Assembly: GCA_033064195.1 (NCBI GenBank)
Contig: JARBJD010000148.1
Span: 1 to 64,000 of the forward strand
Reading direction: 5' to 3'
Source of the DNA: Blattamonas nauphoetae
Lineage: Eukaryota; Preaxostyla; Oxymonadida
DNA length: 64,000 bases
Both the position numbers and the translations under genes were made by a program. Below, piece by piece: positions 52,169 through 61,830 of the stretch (position 1 is its first letter; each line of letters opens with the position of its first letter). A model generated the notes under the pieces. It searched no databases and was not told the DNA's origin. It was given only the letters and a program-made list of their open reading frames with translations.

Positions 52169-55100
52169 TCACTTTGCGTCGATGATGGTCACGATGGCAA
52201 AATGAAGAATCGAACGAAGAAGAATCCCAATCACACAAATCCCGTTTTCGTAGTCCTCCAGAAACGACGATTCCGACACTCCTCGAATCACAATGTCGAA
52301 CATCCCAAAACGCACCATCTTCATCACATTCTCAACTCTGCACAAACTGACAAGTCTCTTCACAAACTCCAAGCTCACCGACACTTCCGCTGGAATTGGT
52401 GAGCTGAAGAAATGAGAGAATGAAGAAGACACACAGCATCGCCTTGGAACAACCTTGAAGTCTTTCAAATGTCAAAGTGTTCAACGCGGAATCTGAAGAG
52501 ATGAAGAAGAACCGAAAGACAAACCAGGCTGATTCAAGTCTCGAACTAAAGACCCAACGAGAGCGATTCCATCCCTCACACTTCTCGTCTTTTCCAACAG
52601 AATGTCCAAAGAAGAGGTGGCGACGTGGTTGGATTGAGAGAATCATCGGTGGAGATGTGTGATCCAACTTTTTCTTCGAAGTGATCGAAAGACACTCGTC
52701 CATTTGAGGGAGCGAGAGCAGATCCGAATCCAGTTGGGATGTTCAGCCATTCCAGATACTCACAGCCAGGAATGACAATCGATTCAAGTGAATTAGTGCC
52801 TCCTTCGTCGTTCCGCCAGCCAACAGATCGGAATAGTTCTCTCACACTGTGACAGTCGCCGAAAGGGGCAGTTGCAAAGAGGAGAGTTGTCATCATCGCT
52901 CTCAAAGGATCGACGAGAGAGGAATGAGTCGTTGCCAACGACAGAATGGGAAGGAAGATACGAATGACGAGCGGGGGTGGGAAATAATGAAAGAGATGAA
53001 AGGTATCAGAGATGAGAGGAGTGTTAAACATCCACATCGTGTTGAATAGATTATGGCCAGTTTTCAAAATAACTGACTCCATCAGATCAAGATGCACTCC
53101 TCGTCGACAGAGCGCATGAAACCCACACAATGCAGTGTTGACGAGGGATGGTGAAAAATAGTCAACTGGTTCATTGAAACTGAAGAAGAAGTTGAGAGGG
53201 TCACTTCGGAGTGTTCGTTCGAAGAGGAGGTCGAGAGGAGGCTGGTGTGGCTTGTGTGGATCGAGAGAGGTGTGGCAGAGCAAGAAAACTTGATCCATCA
53301 AATGAAGAAGAGAGAAAACATCAATATCAGGACGTTGGGTGAGAATGGTGGTGAGAGTGGGAGGAAAATGACAAAGAGTTCGAAGTGACATCAGAAGACA
53401 ATACGAAACGAGATAGACACACTTCTCAGAATATTTCTCGAGTTTGTGGGGGTAACCGAAAAAAGTGACGATTCGTTCGACAGCGTGTTGTCGTTCCTCG
53501 AAAGAAAGAATGGAGTCAGTCACAGCTCTGCTCCTCTTTTGGTTTTCGATCGAATGACGTCGGATTAATTCGATGAGAAGGATGGTGCGGATAAATGTAA
53601 GTTTGTCACTCAAATCCGCTGATGTCAGACCATCCCAGTCGAATTCTGTTGAGGGAAACGGTGGGAGAGAACGATCCTTCCATTGGTGGCTGATCCATTT
53701 GATTGAAATCTCAACAAAGGCATGTTGTTCTTCGGGATGACCATCGCGGAAGGCATTGCGGAGTCGATCCCATAAACGAGGCATCAGAGGAATGGCACAC
53801 GGCACGTCGATCAAACCTTCGAACAGATGGAATGCAGATGCGCGAAGTAGAGAGTCGGATGATCCGAGAACAGAGAGAAGTCGATCGAAGAAAACTGGAA
53901 TGTCGACAACGCATTTCTCAGCACCAACGAGTTCACAGACAGAGCGACAACGAACAAGTGAACGAGTCAGTTTCTCGTTGTCAGTCTCGTCGAAGAGGGA
54001 TGTTGTGAATTTCTCATCGAGATCGACGGGTTCGTGTTGGAGGAAAGTGAGTCTTCCGCTGGTGATTGTAGATGAATGTGTGGGGAGAGAGGAAGGGAGA
54101 GGTGAAGTGAGGAGAGAGTGAAGGATCGTCAGAAGTTCGAGTGATTCTTGTTTGACGTGTGACGATGACGAGAGAGATCGAAGAGAAGAGTCGAGATGTG
54201 CGTCGAGAGAGGGGTGGGGAGTAGAGTGCGATGAAAGCAACGACGATGTTGAAGTGCCCGCTGACCCATCCATCGACGATGTCAGTTGTTGGAACTTCGC
54301 TTGGAGTGAGAGAAGCGTCGGACGAAAGAACGGCAATTTGAGGAACGATGTGTCATTCTGAAAATCGAAGTCCAAAAAAAGAAGACACACCTCAACTTCC
54401 TCTCCACTTGCCACTTTCTGAAGAAGCTCCTTCCACGACGAGACCCGTCTCGCTTCTTCAAGCAAATCTGGATCATACTGTTTTCTCACTTGAACGATCT
54501 CACAATTGACAAGATCAACGAATTGTTCGAATTGTGATGAGGGAAAATCGCCTAATGGGCCAGTCAGTCGAACTTCATTCTCCACAATGTCGACTGCTTC
54601 CATGGTTTTCACAATTTGGAGTATGTAATAGGGCAGAGACATAAAATCATCGACCACGCTGATCCCTGTCGGGATTGAGTCGAAAAATGAGTTGATGATA
54701 TAACTAACGATCTCTTCGAACATGGATGCGCTACAGGCGGGAACCACATGGCCAGTGCCGACGAGATGATCAATGAGATGGTGAAGGATCGAGATCATCA
54801 TTTTTCTTCGAAAGAAATGTTCAATGCGTGTTGGGAGGCAGTTTGAGTTGGAAAGTTGATCAATCATATCAAAAAAGAGCTGAGAGAGGCTGGCAAGGCA
54901 ATCGGAGAAGGACTGTTGGGAATGTGGAGGGGATGAATCCGAATGCGAGGCGAAGAGATCTGAAAAGAAGAAGGTCAAGAAGATGAGACAAACTAATCCG
55001 AGCTGTCCCAAATCCATCAACCACAACATCATCCCAATCAAACCAAAACGACCCGTCGCTTTGCGAAACTTTTGATTTCAGTCCGATCACAGCACACACG

Positions 55101-55487
55101 AACCATTCCATCAAATCCTGAAACAAATCAGGATCCAGAGTCAAGAATCCAGAGCATTAAAATTACTTATAATCAAAAAAGAATTCATACCTGCCACTCA
55201 ACCTCTCCCTCAGTTCCACATTTAGAAGCGACGAGAGATCTCAAGGTTTTCACGTTCTCCTGCTCCAACAGAGATTCTTCAAAATCGTTGGATGCTGTGG
55301 GATCATACCACACAAGCAAGGGATATCTGTGCAGTATTTCAAGAACATCTCCTGGATATTCTGTGAACCGAGCTTGTGTCATTCTTCGAGACTTCGCTTG
55401 TTGATTCATCGGTGAGATGGTTGGGATGATCTGTATCCTCGGAGGAGATTGCTTATGGTTGTCTGTTGGTTTGGTTGAAGTGGACAT
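52169..55487 (-). CDS. Large alpha-helical protein of unknown function, five exons
   Basis: Proposed exons are 55487-55191, 55117-54994, 54959-52599, 52493-52455 and 52389-52169. They total 3,042 nt (1,013 residues), with every splice GT-AG and the frame kept throughout. The introns are 73, 34, 105 and 65 bp. The N-terminus is basic and disordered (M-S-T-S-T-K-P-T-D-N). The bulk is leucine-rich helical repeat-like sequence (L-T-F-I-R-T-I-L-L-I-E-L-I-R-R-H; L-L-H-L-M-D-Q-V-F-L-L-C-H), with a serine-rich insert near residue 400. The last exon reads S-L-E-F-V-K-R-L-V-S-L-C-R. No motif identifies a family. Exon 3's donor is the least certain; without that splice the protein would end W-K-R-R-E-V at 52576. 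Confidence 0.6.
54960..54993 (-). other. 34-bp spliceosomal intron
   Basis: GTTTGTCTCATC...CTTTTCAG. Its removal joins G-T-A-R-I to N-L-F-A-S-H-S in frame. Confidence 0.7.
55118..55190 (-). other. 73-bp spliceosomal intron
   Basis: GTATGAATTC...TTTGTTTCAG. Joins E-V-E-W-Q to D-L-M-E-W-F in phase 0. Confidence 0.75.
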
Positions 55488-55898
55488 TCAGAGAGATGAG
55501 TGGTTTTGAGCGTGACGATCGAGACTTCTTTGGATCACTTCGAGATGTCGTCAAAACCAGTATTAGTGGTTGGGAATGTTCGGCAATCTGACGTGAAAAA
55601 TAGCTCTCAGTGTGAGACAGACGACAACGAGACGATCGTTCTGACGAAGGTGTTTCCAAAAAAAATAGCGGCCCGATCAAATCACTCTGATAATTCGATT
55701 TATCCACACCCATCCGGCTCATCGACCGGAGATTGAAATTATAACAAAAAGTGGAACAATCTCTTCGATTCAATGAAGGGTTCCTCGGCAGATCCCAGTC
55801 ACAAAGAAGATTAGGTTCATCATGAACCAAACAAAAAAAGAACAAAGATTCGAGTGCCACACATCCCAACCCCCTTCCCATCCTCCTCCCACAACCAC
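55488..55898. other. Intergenic region
   Basis: Between two minus-strand genes; a shadow frame spans it but its sequence resembles no protein. It should hold the promoter of the 55487 gene and the polyadenylation site of the beta-helix gene. Confidence 0.4.
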
Positions 55899-58800
55899 TC
55901 ACACCTCCTCCTCATCCGACGACTCAGAAGAGAGGAAGATATCTTCAGAGTTTGTGTCGCTCGCATCGTCCTCAGAACTGACTGGATGAGATCTGAATTC
56001 TCGTCTGTCATCGCGTCGAGTGTGTTCAGAATCAGCAATCATCTTTCGGGTGTCAGTCCATCGTGCGAGAGCATCACCCACAAACGACTTTTTTCCAGTT
56101 CCGATTCTGTCGACGTTCGAATCTCGTCGTGTTTGTGTTTTGATTTCTGTGATCGACGAGTATCGAAAATGGTGCGGATGTCCATTCATCTGAACCACGT
56201 TGGCCCACGGGTCGTGATCTCTCTGTCCCAATCCCCCGTCAGGCCGACAGCACAAACAGCAGCGAGAACGAGCTGTAGTCTCTTCTTTCGTCCGATGGCA
56301 TCCACAGCAAAGAAGAAATGGGAAGGCAGCAGGCGTGCAGACAATCCATGGAACGAGGAAGAGCGACACGAGTCCACCAAAGCCAATACCCACCCAGATT
56401 GCGGGATGGACGACAAGATCGAACACAAATGACGATTCCTTGTTTCCGACTTTCAGCTTGTACCATTGCGGATGCTTCCAGTCAACTTTCATTTCAGAAA
56501 AGAACGATTTCAGTTTGATGTTGGCATGGTCTGTGGAGAGTGTGAGGGAGATTCGAGGTGTGTGTTGAGGCTGACAGCTGACAAAGGAGACATTCCTCAT
56601 CCGAAAAGATGGTTGAACCGATTCCGAGAAGCTGAGTGAGACGATCGCTTCTTCAGTTGTGATCCGAGTCAGTTCACAATTCCTGATCTCGACATGCGAG
56701 TCACGTGCGAGAATGATGTTCCGATTCTGCATGTTCGCCTGTGCTGTCTGCAGGACCACCACATCTCGAACTACCAGCGACCCCGACACGCACTGCACCA
56801 CTCCAATTGACTCTCTCACTCTCTCCAGATTCGGTGGGAGACTCAGCACGATCGACGCCAACTCAAACTTGCTTGTCACCAAAATTGCGGGATTTGTGTT
56901 GAGGATCAAATTTGAAATGTCGAGAGTGTGCTTCAAGCCGTCCAAAAGCGAGCATTTGGTGTCGAGCAGTTGTGCGGTCAGGTCGGTTGGTGAAAGAAGA
57001 ATCACTCCAACTGCGTTCTGGCGATGAGGATAGATCTCATCAACAGCAAATGCGATCGACGAGCATGGAATTTGTTCTGACCCACAATCAATCCGATCAC
57101 TCCCACGATCGACTTCGATGTGGTAATTCGAGAGTGGAGGAATTTGGGAGGAGAAGAGGCTGATGACACTGTCGGACCCACGTTGCTCGGAGAACGAATC
57201 CCATTTCATATTTGTGAGATTCATTCGATTTTCCGATTTGGCGAGCGTCCACACAACACAATTCGGATTCTTCACAAACAGAACCGATCCAACACCCTCG
57301 ACACCAACACAATCCTCAATTCCAAGTGAGGAAGCATCCACCACAATCTTGTTCTGGTTGATTGTTGGAGTGGTGGAGGAGAGCGAGATGGTGACGAGTG
57401 GGACGAGAATCGCTTGGTTTGAGAACGTCGTGTGTTCGAAGGTCACTCTGCCCTCGTCTTTCACTTCAACACAAACCATCCCACAATCAATTGATGTTGT
57501 TGTTTGCTCAAACCGAACATTGTTCAACCAGAAATGAGTGCGGTGAACAACTCCAGTGAATATTCCAGTCGCACTTGCTGCGCAAAGATGCGAAAGTGTG
57601 CTGTGCTCGAAACAGACATCAGTTTGGTCAGAGTTGAGGAGCGGAGAACGATGCGGATATTCTTTGAAACCTTCCGTTCGAAACTGAGAGAGGCGAACAG
57701 ACCCAAATTGCGTCGAAAAAAGATGATCCAACGATGCTTGTTGTGGATGGGTGAGAGTCGATCGGGATGGAAAGGAAGCGAGGGAGCAGATTGACAGGAC
57801 AAGATGCGAAGATGTGGACGAAATGAACTTGCCGCAAATCTGCTGTGTCAGATCAAATGTCACTTTTTTCATCTCAATCGCACTGTCTCGAATCACAAAC
57901 ATCGCATTGAACGTCAATTTTGGCACAATGAATTCCGTTTGCCAGTCTCCATCGACCAGCACACTCCGGTTTCCAATCTCGATGTCATATTCTCTGAAAT
58001 GCCCGCACGGGAACACAGTTGTCTTTGAGCTATCCTCGTTGGTCTCATTCGTGAATCCGATCGAATATTGAAGACTCCCGCAAGGAGTGTGTTGAGTTCC
58101 ACAGGACGATGTGTCTGACCCGATCACATCGACAAAGACGGTATGCAGGAGACATGCGAAGAGATCAACAACTTTCGCGTTGGGAGCGATTCCGACGACT
58201 GCCCGAGGGAAGACAGATGACGAGCGGCAGTTGAGGATTTTCAAGTGAAGACCATCGCGGCGGATGGTCAAGTCATTTCCGAAGAGTGAGGAAGAAGCCG
58301 TACCGTGGCTAGTGTTGAGAGTTGCTGTGTTTCCCACAAATTTATCTTGTTCCAACTTCGAGTCGTACTGATTGGCTGTCTCTGTGAAGAGAACCACACC
58401 CGCTTCTTGCCCTTCGCAGAAGAAGAAAGAGGACCATTGAAGTGTCAGGACAGAATTGGTGTCGACGACAACGAGCGAGCTTGCTTCGACTTCACACGAT
58501 TCGAAATGGCATGTTGTGAGGACGAGATGGGAGTTATCGAGATGGAATGGAGATTGGGTGGATGTTAGGGCGAGAAATAACGAGCCTTTGATTGTTGTGT
58601 CCTTCGAAGATTTCACGAGTGTTGATGAGCCAGCTAAGACCAAATTGTGGAGTTCAGATGACTCGATCAACGGGATTGTTGAATTTGTGGCGAATAACAC
58701 GATGTTTGACAGTTTTTGGCTGTGAAAACTGACTTGGAGACCGAGATCGGTGGAAGGAGTGGTTGGAGAGATAAAAAAGAGGAAAATTGTGGGAGTGCCG

Positions 58801-61598
58801 GAATAGTTGATCAAGATGTTCGAGACAACTGTCTTGCTCTGTTTGGTTCGAAAGAAAACGGTGTCCATTTCCTTTGTTTCAAGATTGAAGATCAGGTAAG
58901 CAAGTTCGAAGTTGTTATTCGGCCCATGGAGCATCGGCGTGGGACCCAAAATAAATGCGAACGAGGCTCGATAATCTTCGGCTGTGGTGTCTGACCGCTG
59001 CGAGAAAAGGCGCATACAAGGCGATGTGATGAATACTGCCTTGTTTGTTGATTGAAAGGCACCAACAGCGGAGAGAGCGAACGGCGAGCGAGACGACGAT
59101 TGGCAGGAATATGTAATGCTTCTGCAGGGATATTGTGTAGACCCACACATCAACATATCAACTCCTTGTACATCGTCAACAAAAATCGTTCTGGCTTCAG
59201 TGCTAATCGAGTAATACCTCTCTTTCTTGTCAGAGATTGCATAAAACTGATTTTCTTCTGATGAATCCACACATGTTTCAAAAAGCGTCTGGACATTGTC
59301 TGGAAGAGTATCAAACGTCATAACGTATCCGTTACAAGTCGGAGTGTGAAGATTGAACAGAACACTGTTGCAGAGGATCAGATTGTCTTGACCGACTGAC
59401 CCATCGAAAAATTGATAGTGGTGATCAATTTTTCGATGGGCGTAGTTTATGAACTGTGAAAACGAGAGATTGAGCTTGACTTGCTCCGAGATTTGGATCA
59501 TCGCCTTGTTCGACAGACTATAGTCTATGATGGTCGTTAATTTAATGCAGAGGATCCCAGATGTCTGGACAATGAGAGATGATGGTTTCGATGATGGATT
59601 TCGTTGGAAAGTGCAATTCTTGATGACACTTTCGATAGCGGCTGGACTCTTCGGCAACGCAAAGTGTATCAGAGCACCAGACAATTCTGAGTCGAACGTA
59701 TTCACTTGGATCGTGTGAAGGTCGATAAAAATCGAACAGGATCCCATCAGAGAGTCACAGAAGAGGAGGCAGCCAGTTTTGCTGGTTAAATTTGTAAATA
59801 TCACTCCTGCCATCTTCACAGTCAAGCTGGAGGACATATTCTGCAGACGGGGTACTTGGGAAAACAAGAACGCGCCTGGACCCTCAGTGGAGAGTCTTTG
59901 GAACGATGAGTTGGAGATGGTGAGCTTAACAGGTGAAACATGGAGGATAGAAAACAATGCTCCTTGGGATCCGGAACTACAATCGGCCGCAACAATGTTT
60001 TTGCCAAAGATGATGATATCTTGACGATTGTTCGTCAGATCTTCTTCAAAATGGAGAAATCCTCCAGATTCCGCTGCTGAACAGTTAACGATCTGTAAAT
60101 TGCTGATGGTGATAGAGCAAGAGTCAGTCGACGAAGAATTCCGTTTGAGGAGGAAGAGAAACCCTCCATTGTGTATCGCTGTGGATGGGCTTGTTGTGAC
60201 ATCGTTAATCAAGATTGTGAGGGGGTTATGAATAATAAAATAAAGAGAGCCTCCATCATGGGCTGTGGAATGCAGAAAATTACTGTTTTGAAGCGAGAAT
60301 GATGATGAGGTTGAGAGAATGACTTCGTGGCTGATGGATCCTCCTTTTGATGCATCGGAGCTCAGAAAGTAACAATTATCAACACTAAGCGAGACAGTCC
60401 CAGTCGTAGAGATGGAAGAGCTGATAGATCCACCAAAATTCGCCTGAGAATTCTGAGAGAAGGTCGAGCCAATTATGTCAATGGTTCCGCTGATTATCGA
60501 GTCCCCGACAGTGTAGACGGAGAATCCACCCCCATTACCGTTCAGACAAGATGACTGCAAGAAATTGCAAGCCTTTATGGAGATTGAAAGCGAGCATTCT
60601 TGTTCTGAAGAACCATCAACGAAGACGGCGATTGAACCGCCGCTACGTTCGGATTTTGACGACATGAATGTGCATTCTGACAGATTAAGCTCGATGTTAG
60701 ATGACAGGGCACTGTATGATGCTGAGAGACTTCCTCCATCATCTTGTGAGCTGCAACTATCAAATTGACAGAGAACGAAAGAATTTGAAACATCTGTCAG
60801 GTGTTGTGTGGTTGAATAGCTTTTTCCTTCATAGTATCCATTCGAGAACGTGGTATTTTGAACATAGAAACGGTTCGTTTGGCTGAAGGGAGGGACGATC
60901 GTTCCTTCGATCGCGTTGGAGACGTGTATGAACTGTGATCCCCAAATCAAAGTCCGAGTTGGTCCCAACGAAACAGAGGGAGATGTTTGGTGTGACTTTG
61001 TGACATTTCGGAGGACGGTTGAGAGCAGTTTGATGGTCGATTGTGATCCAAACAGAGCAGTCCCATTGGTGATGATCAAATCAGATAATGAACCAGTGAG
61101 AAAGAAGATATCATTGTCTTGGTTGGTCGCTTCGACAACATTGCACATTGTGCCAGTTTCACTCGTGAGGGTCACAGATGAGAGAATGACCGCGCTTGAA
61201 CATGCAAAAAATAATGATTGCGTGGAGACAACGAGAGAACAGTACGAAACGAAGAGGGAAGAATTCGTGGCATGTACAATACGTGTTGTTGGTTTCAGAG
61301 ATAAGGAGGAGAGAGACATGGAGGTATTGGCGATGATGAAGAGACCATTCTCTTCGAAATAGATCTCTGGCCGTTGTAAAAGCCCTTCAACAATGACATT
61401 TGTGCAAGAAAAGACAATTGGAGAGGAAATAATCTGATGTGAATCAATGATGAGAGGGTTGGAGTTTTGAGTTTGAGAATGGATGAAAGAGTCGAATAAG
61501 AAGGATGAGGAGTCTAAATGTGGACATGTCCGACCAATCAAGATCAAACAGATCACATTGAGCATATGTGAAGAGAGAAGATGAACAGATCCCCCCAT
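55899..61598 (-). CDS. Giant beta-helix surface protein with C-terminal membrane anchor
   Basis: A 1,899-residue intron-free frame. A hydrophobic signal segment (L-N-V-I-C-L-I-L-I-G, residues about 13-22) is followed by about 1,700 residues of short S/T/V/I strands with G-G-S/G-G-F turns and N-C-x-F motifs (for example C-Q-F-D-S-C-S-S-Q-D-D-G-G-S-L). This is the pattern of right-handed beta-helix (pectin-lyase-like) repeats. Three internal domain starts recur: V-D-D-V-Q-G-V-D...C-G-S-T-Q-Y-P-C-R-S-I, D-V-I-G-S-D-T-S-S-C-G-T-Q-H-T-P-C-G-S-L, and V-D-R-G-S-D-R-I-D-C-G-S-E-Q-I-P-C-S-S-I. A membrane helix (I-W-V-G-I-G-F-G-G-L-V-S-L-F-L) lies about 150 residues before the end, followed by a Cys-rich, then acidic cytoplasmic tail. 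Probably a cell-surface receptor or adhesin. Pseudogene relatives lie at 4.4-11.7 and 27.3-28.7 kb. Confidence 0.85.
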   Translation of the reverse strand: MGGSVHLLSSHMLNVICLILIGRTCPHLDSSSFLFDSFIHSQTQNSNPLIIDSHQIISSPIVFSCTNVIVEGLLQRPEIYFEENGLFIIANTSMSLSSLSLKPTTRIVHATNSSLFVSYCSLVVSTQSLFFACSSAVILSSVTLTSETGTMCNVVEATNQDNDIFFLTGSLSDLIITNGTALFGSQSTIKLLSTVLRNVTKSHQTSPSVSLGPTRTLIWGSQFIHVSNAIEGTIVPPFSQTNRFYVQNTTFSNGYYEGKSYSTTQHLTDVSNSFVLCQFDSCSSQDDGGSLSASYSALSSNIELNLSECTFMSSKSERSGGSIAVFVDGSSEQECSLSISIKACNFLQSSCLNGNGGGFSVYTVGDSIISGTIDIIGSTFSQNSQANFGGSISSSISTTGTVSLSVDNCYFLSSDASKGGSISHEVILSTSSSFSLQNSNFLHSTAHDGGSLYFIIHNPLTILINDVTTSPSTAIHNGGFLFLLKRNSSSTDSCSITISNLQIVNCSAAESGGFLHFEEDLTNNRQDIIIFGKNIVAADCSSGSQGALFSILHVSPVKLTISNSSFQRLSTEGPGAFLFSQVPRLQNMSSSLTVKMAGVIFTNLTSKTGCLLFCDSLMGSCSIFIDLHTIQVNTFDSELSGALIHFALPKSPAAIESVIKNCTFQRNPSSKPSSLIVQTSGILCIKLTTIIDYSLSNKAMIQISEQVKLNLSFSQFINYAHRKIDHHYQFFDGSVGQDNLILCNSVLFNLHTPTCNGYVMTFDTLPDNVQTLFETCVDSSEENQFYAISDKKERYYSISTEARTIFVDDVQGVDMLMCGSTQYPCRSITYSCQSSSRSPFALSAVGAFQSTNKAVFITSPCMRLFSQRSDTTAEDYRASFAFILGPTPMLHGPNNNFELAYLIFNLETKEMDTVFFRTKQSKTVVSNILINYSGTPTIFLFFISPTTPSTDLGLQVSFHSQKLSNIVLFATNSTIPLIESSELHNLVLAGSSTLVKSSKDTTIKGSLFLALTSTQSPFHLDNSHLVLTTCHFESCEVEASSLVVVDTNSVLTLQWSSFFFCEGQEAGVVLFTETANQYDSKLEQDKFVGNTATLNTSHGTASSSLFGNDLTIRRDGLHLKILNCRSSSVFPRAVVGIAPNAKVVDLFACLLHTVFVDVIGSDTSSCGTQHTPCGSLQYSIGFTNETNEDSSKTTVFPCGHFREYDIEIGNRSVLVDGDWQTEFIVPKLTFNAMFVIRDSAIEMKKVTFDLTQQICGKFISSTSSHLVLSICSLASFPSRSTLTHPQQASLDHLFSTQFGSVRLSQFRTEGFKEYPHRSPLLNSDQTDVCFEHSTLSHLCAASATGIFTGVVHRTHFWLNNVRFEQTTTSIDCGMVCVEVKDEGRVTFEHTTFSNQAILVPLVTISLSSTTPTINQNKIVVDASSLGIEDCVGVEGVGSVLFVKNPNCVVWTLAKSENRMNLTNMKWDSFSEQRGSDSVISLFSSQIPPLSNYHIEVDRGSDRIDCGSEQIPCSSIAFAVDEIYPHRQNAVGVILLSPTDLTAQLLDTKCSLLDGLKHTLDISNLILNTNPAILVTSKFELASIVLSLPPNLERVRESIGVVQCVSGSLVVRDVVVLQTAQANMQNRNIILARDSHVEIRNCELTRITTEEAIVSLSFSESVQPSFRMRNVSFVSCQPQHTPRISLTLSTDHANIKLKSFFSEMKVDWKHPQWYKLKVGNKESSFVFDLVVHPAIWVGIGFGGLVSLFLVPWIVCTPAAFPFLLCCGCHRTKEETTARSRCCLCCRPDGGLGQRDHDPWANVVQMNGHPHHFRYSSITEIKTQTRRDSNVDRIGTGKKSFVGDALARWTDTRKMIADSEHTRRDDRREFRSHPVSSEDDASDTNSEDIFLSSESSDEEEV

Positions 61599-61830
61599 AG
61601 AGGTAAATATCGCTTGACCAAAAGTGACATCATCATGAATTAATCAACTTTATCTCATCTGAAGAATTCTGTATTTTGCTCTGAGAGAGTCTTTTCGTGA
61701 AATGCCTCCTGAAACATTTCTGATGTGTTGATCTCCTGTGTGTCTCATGACAGAAGGTGCCGTTACAGATGTTGATCTCCTCAGAGCTTGTGGTTGTTCT
61801 GTTTGTTCTTTTTCTTTGTTCTATCTCCAG
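61599..61830. promoter_or_regulatory. Divergent intergenic region
   Basis: Separates the minus-strand beta-helix gene from the plus-strand kinase gene and should contain both promoters. No individual element was recognised. Confidence 0.35.
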
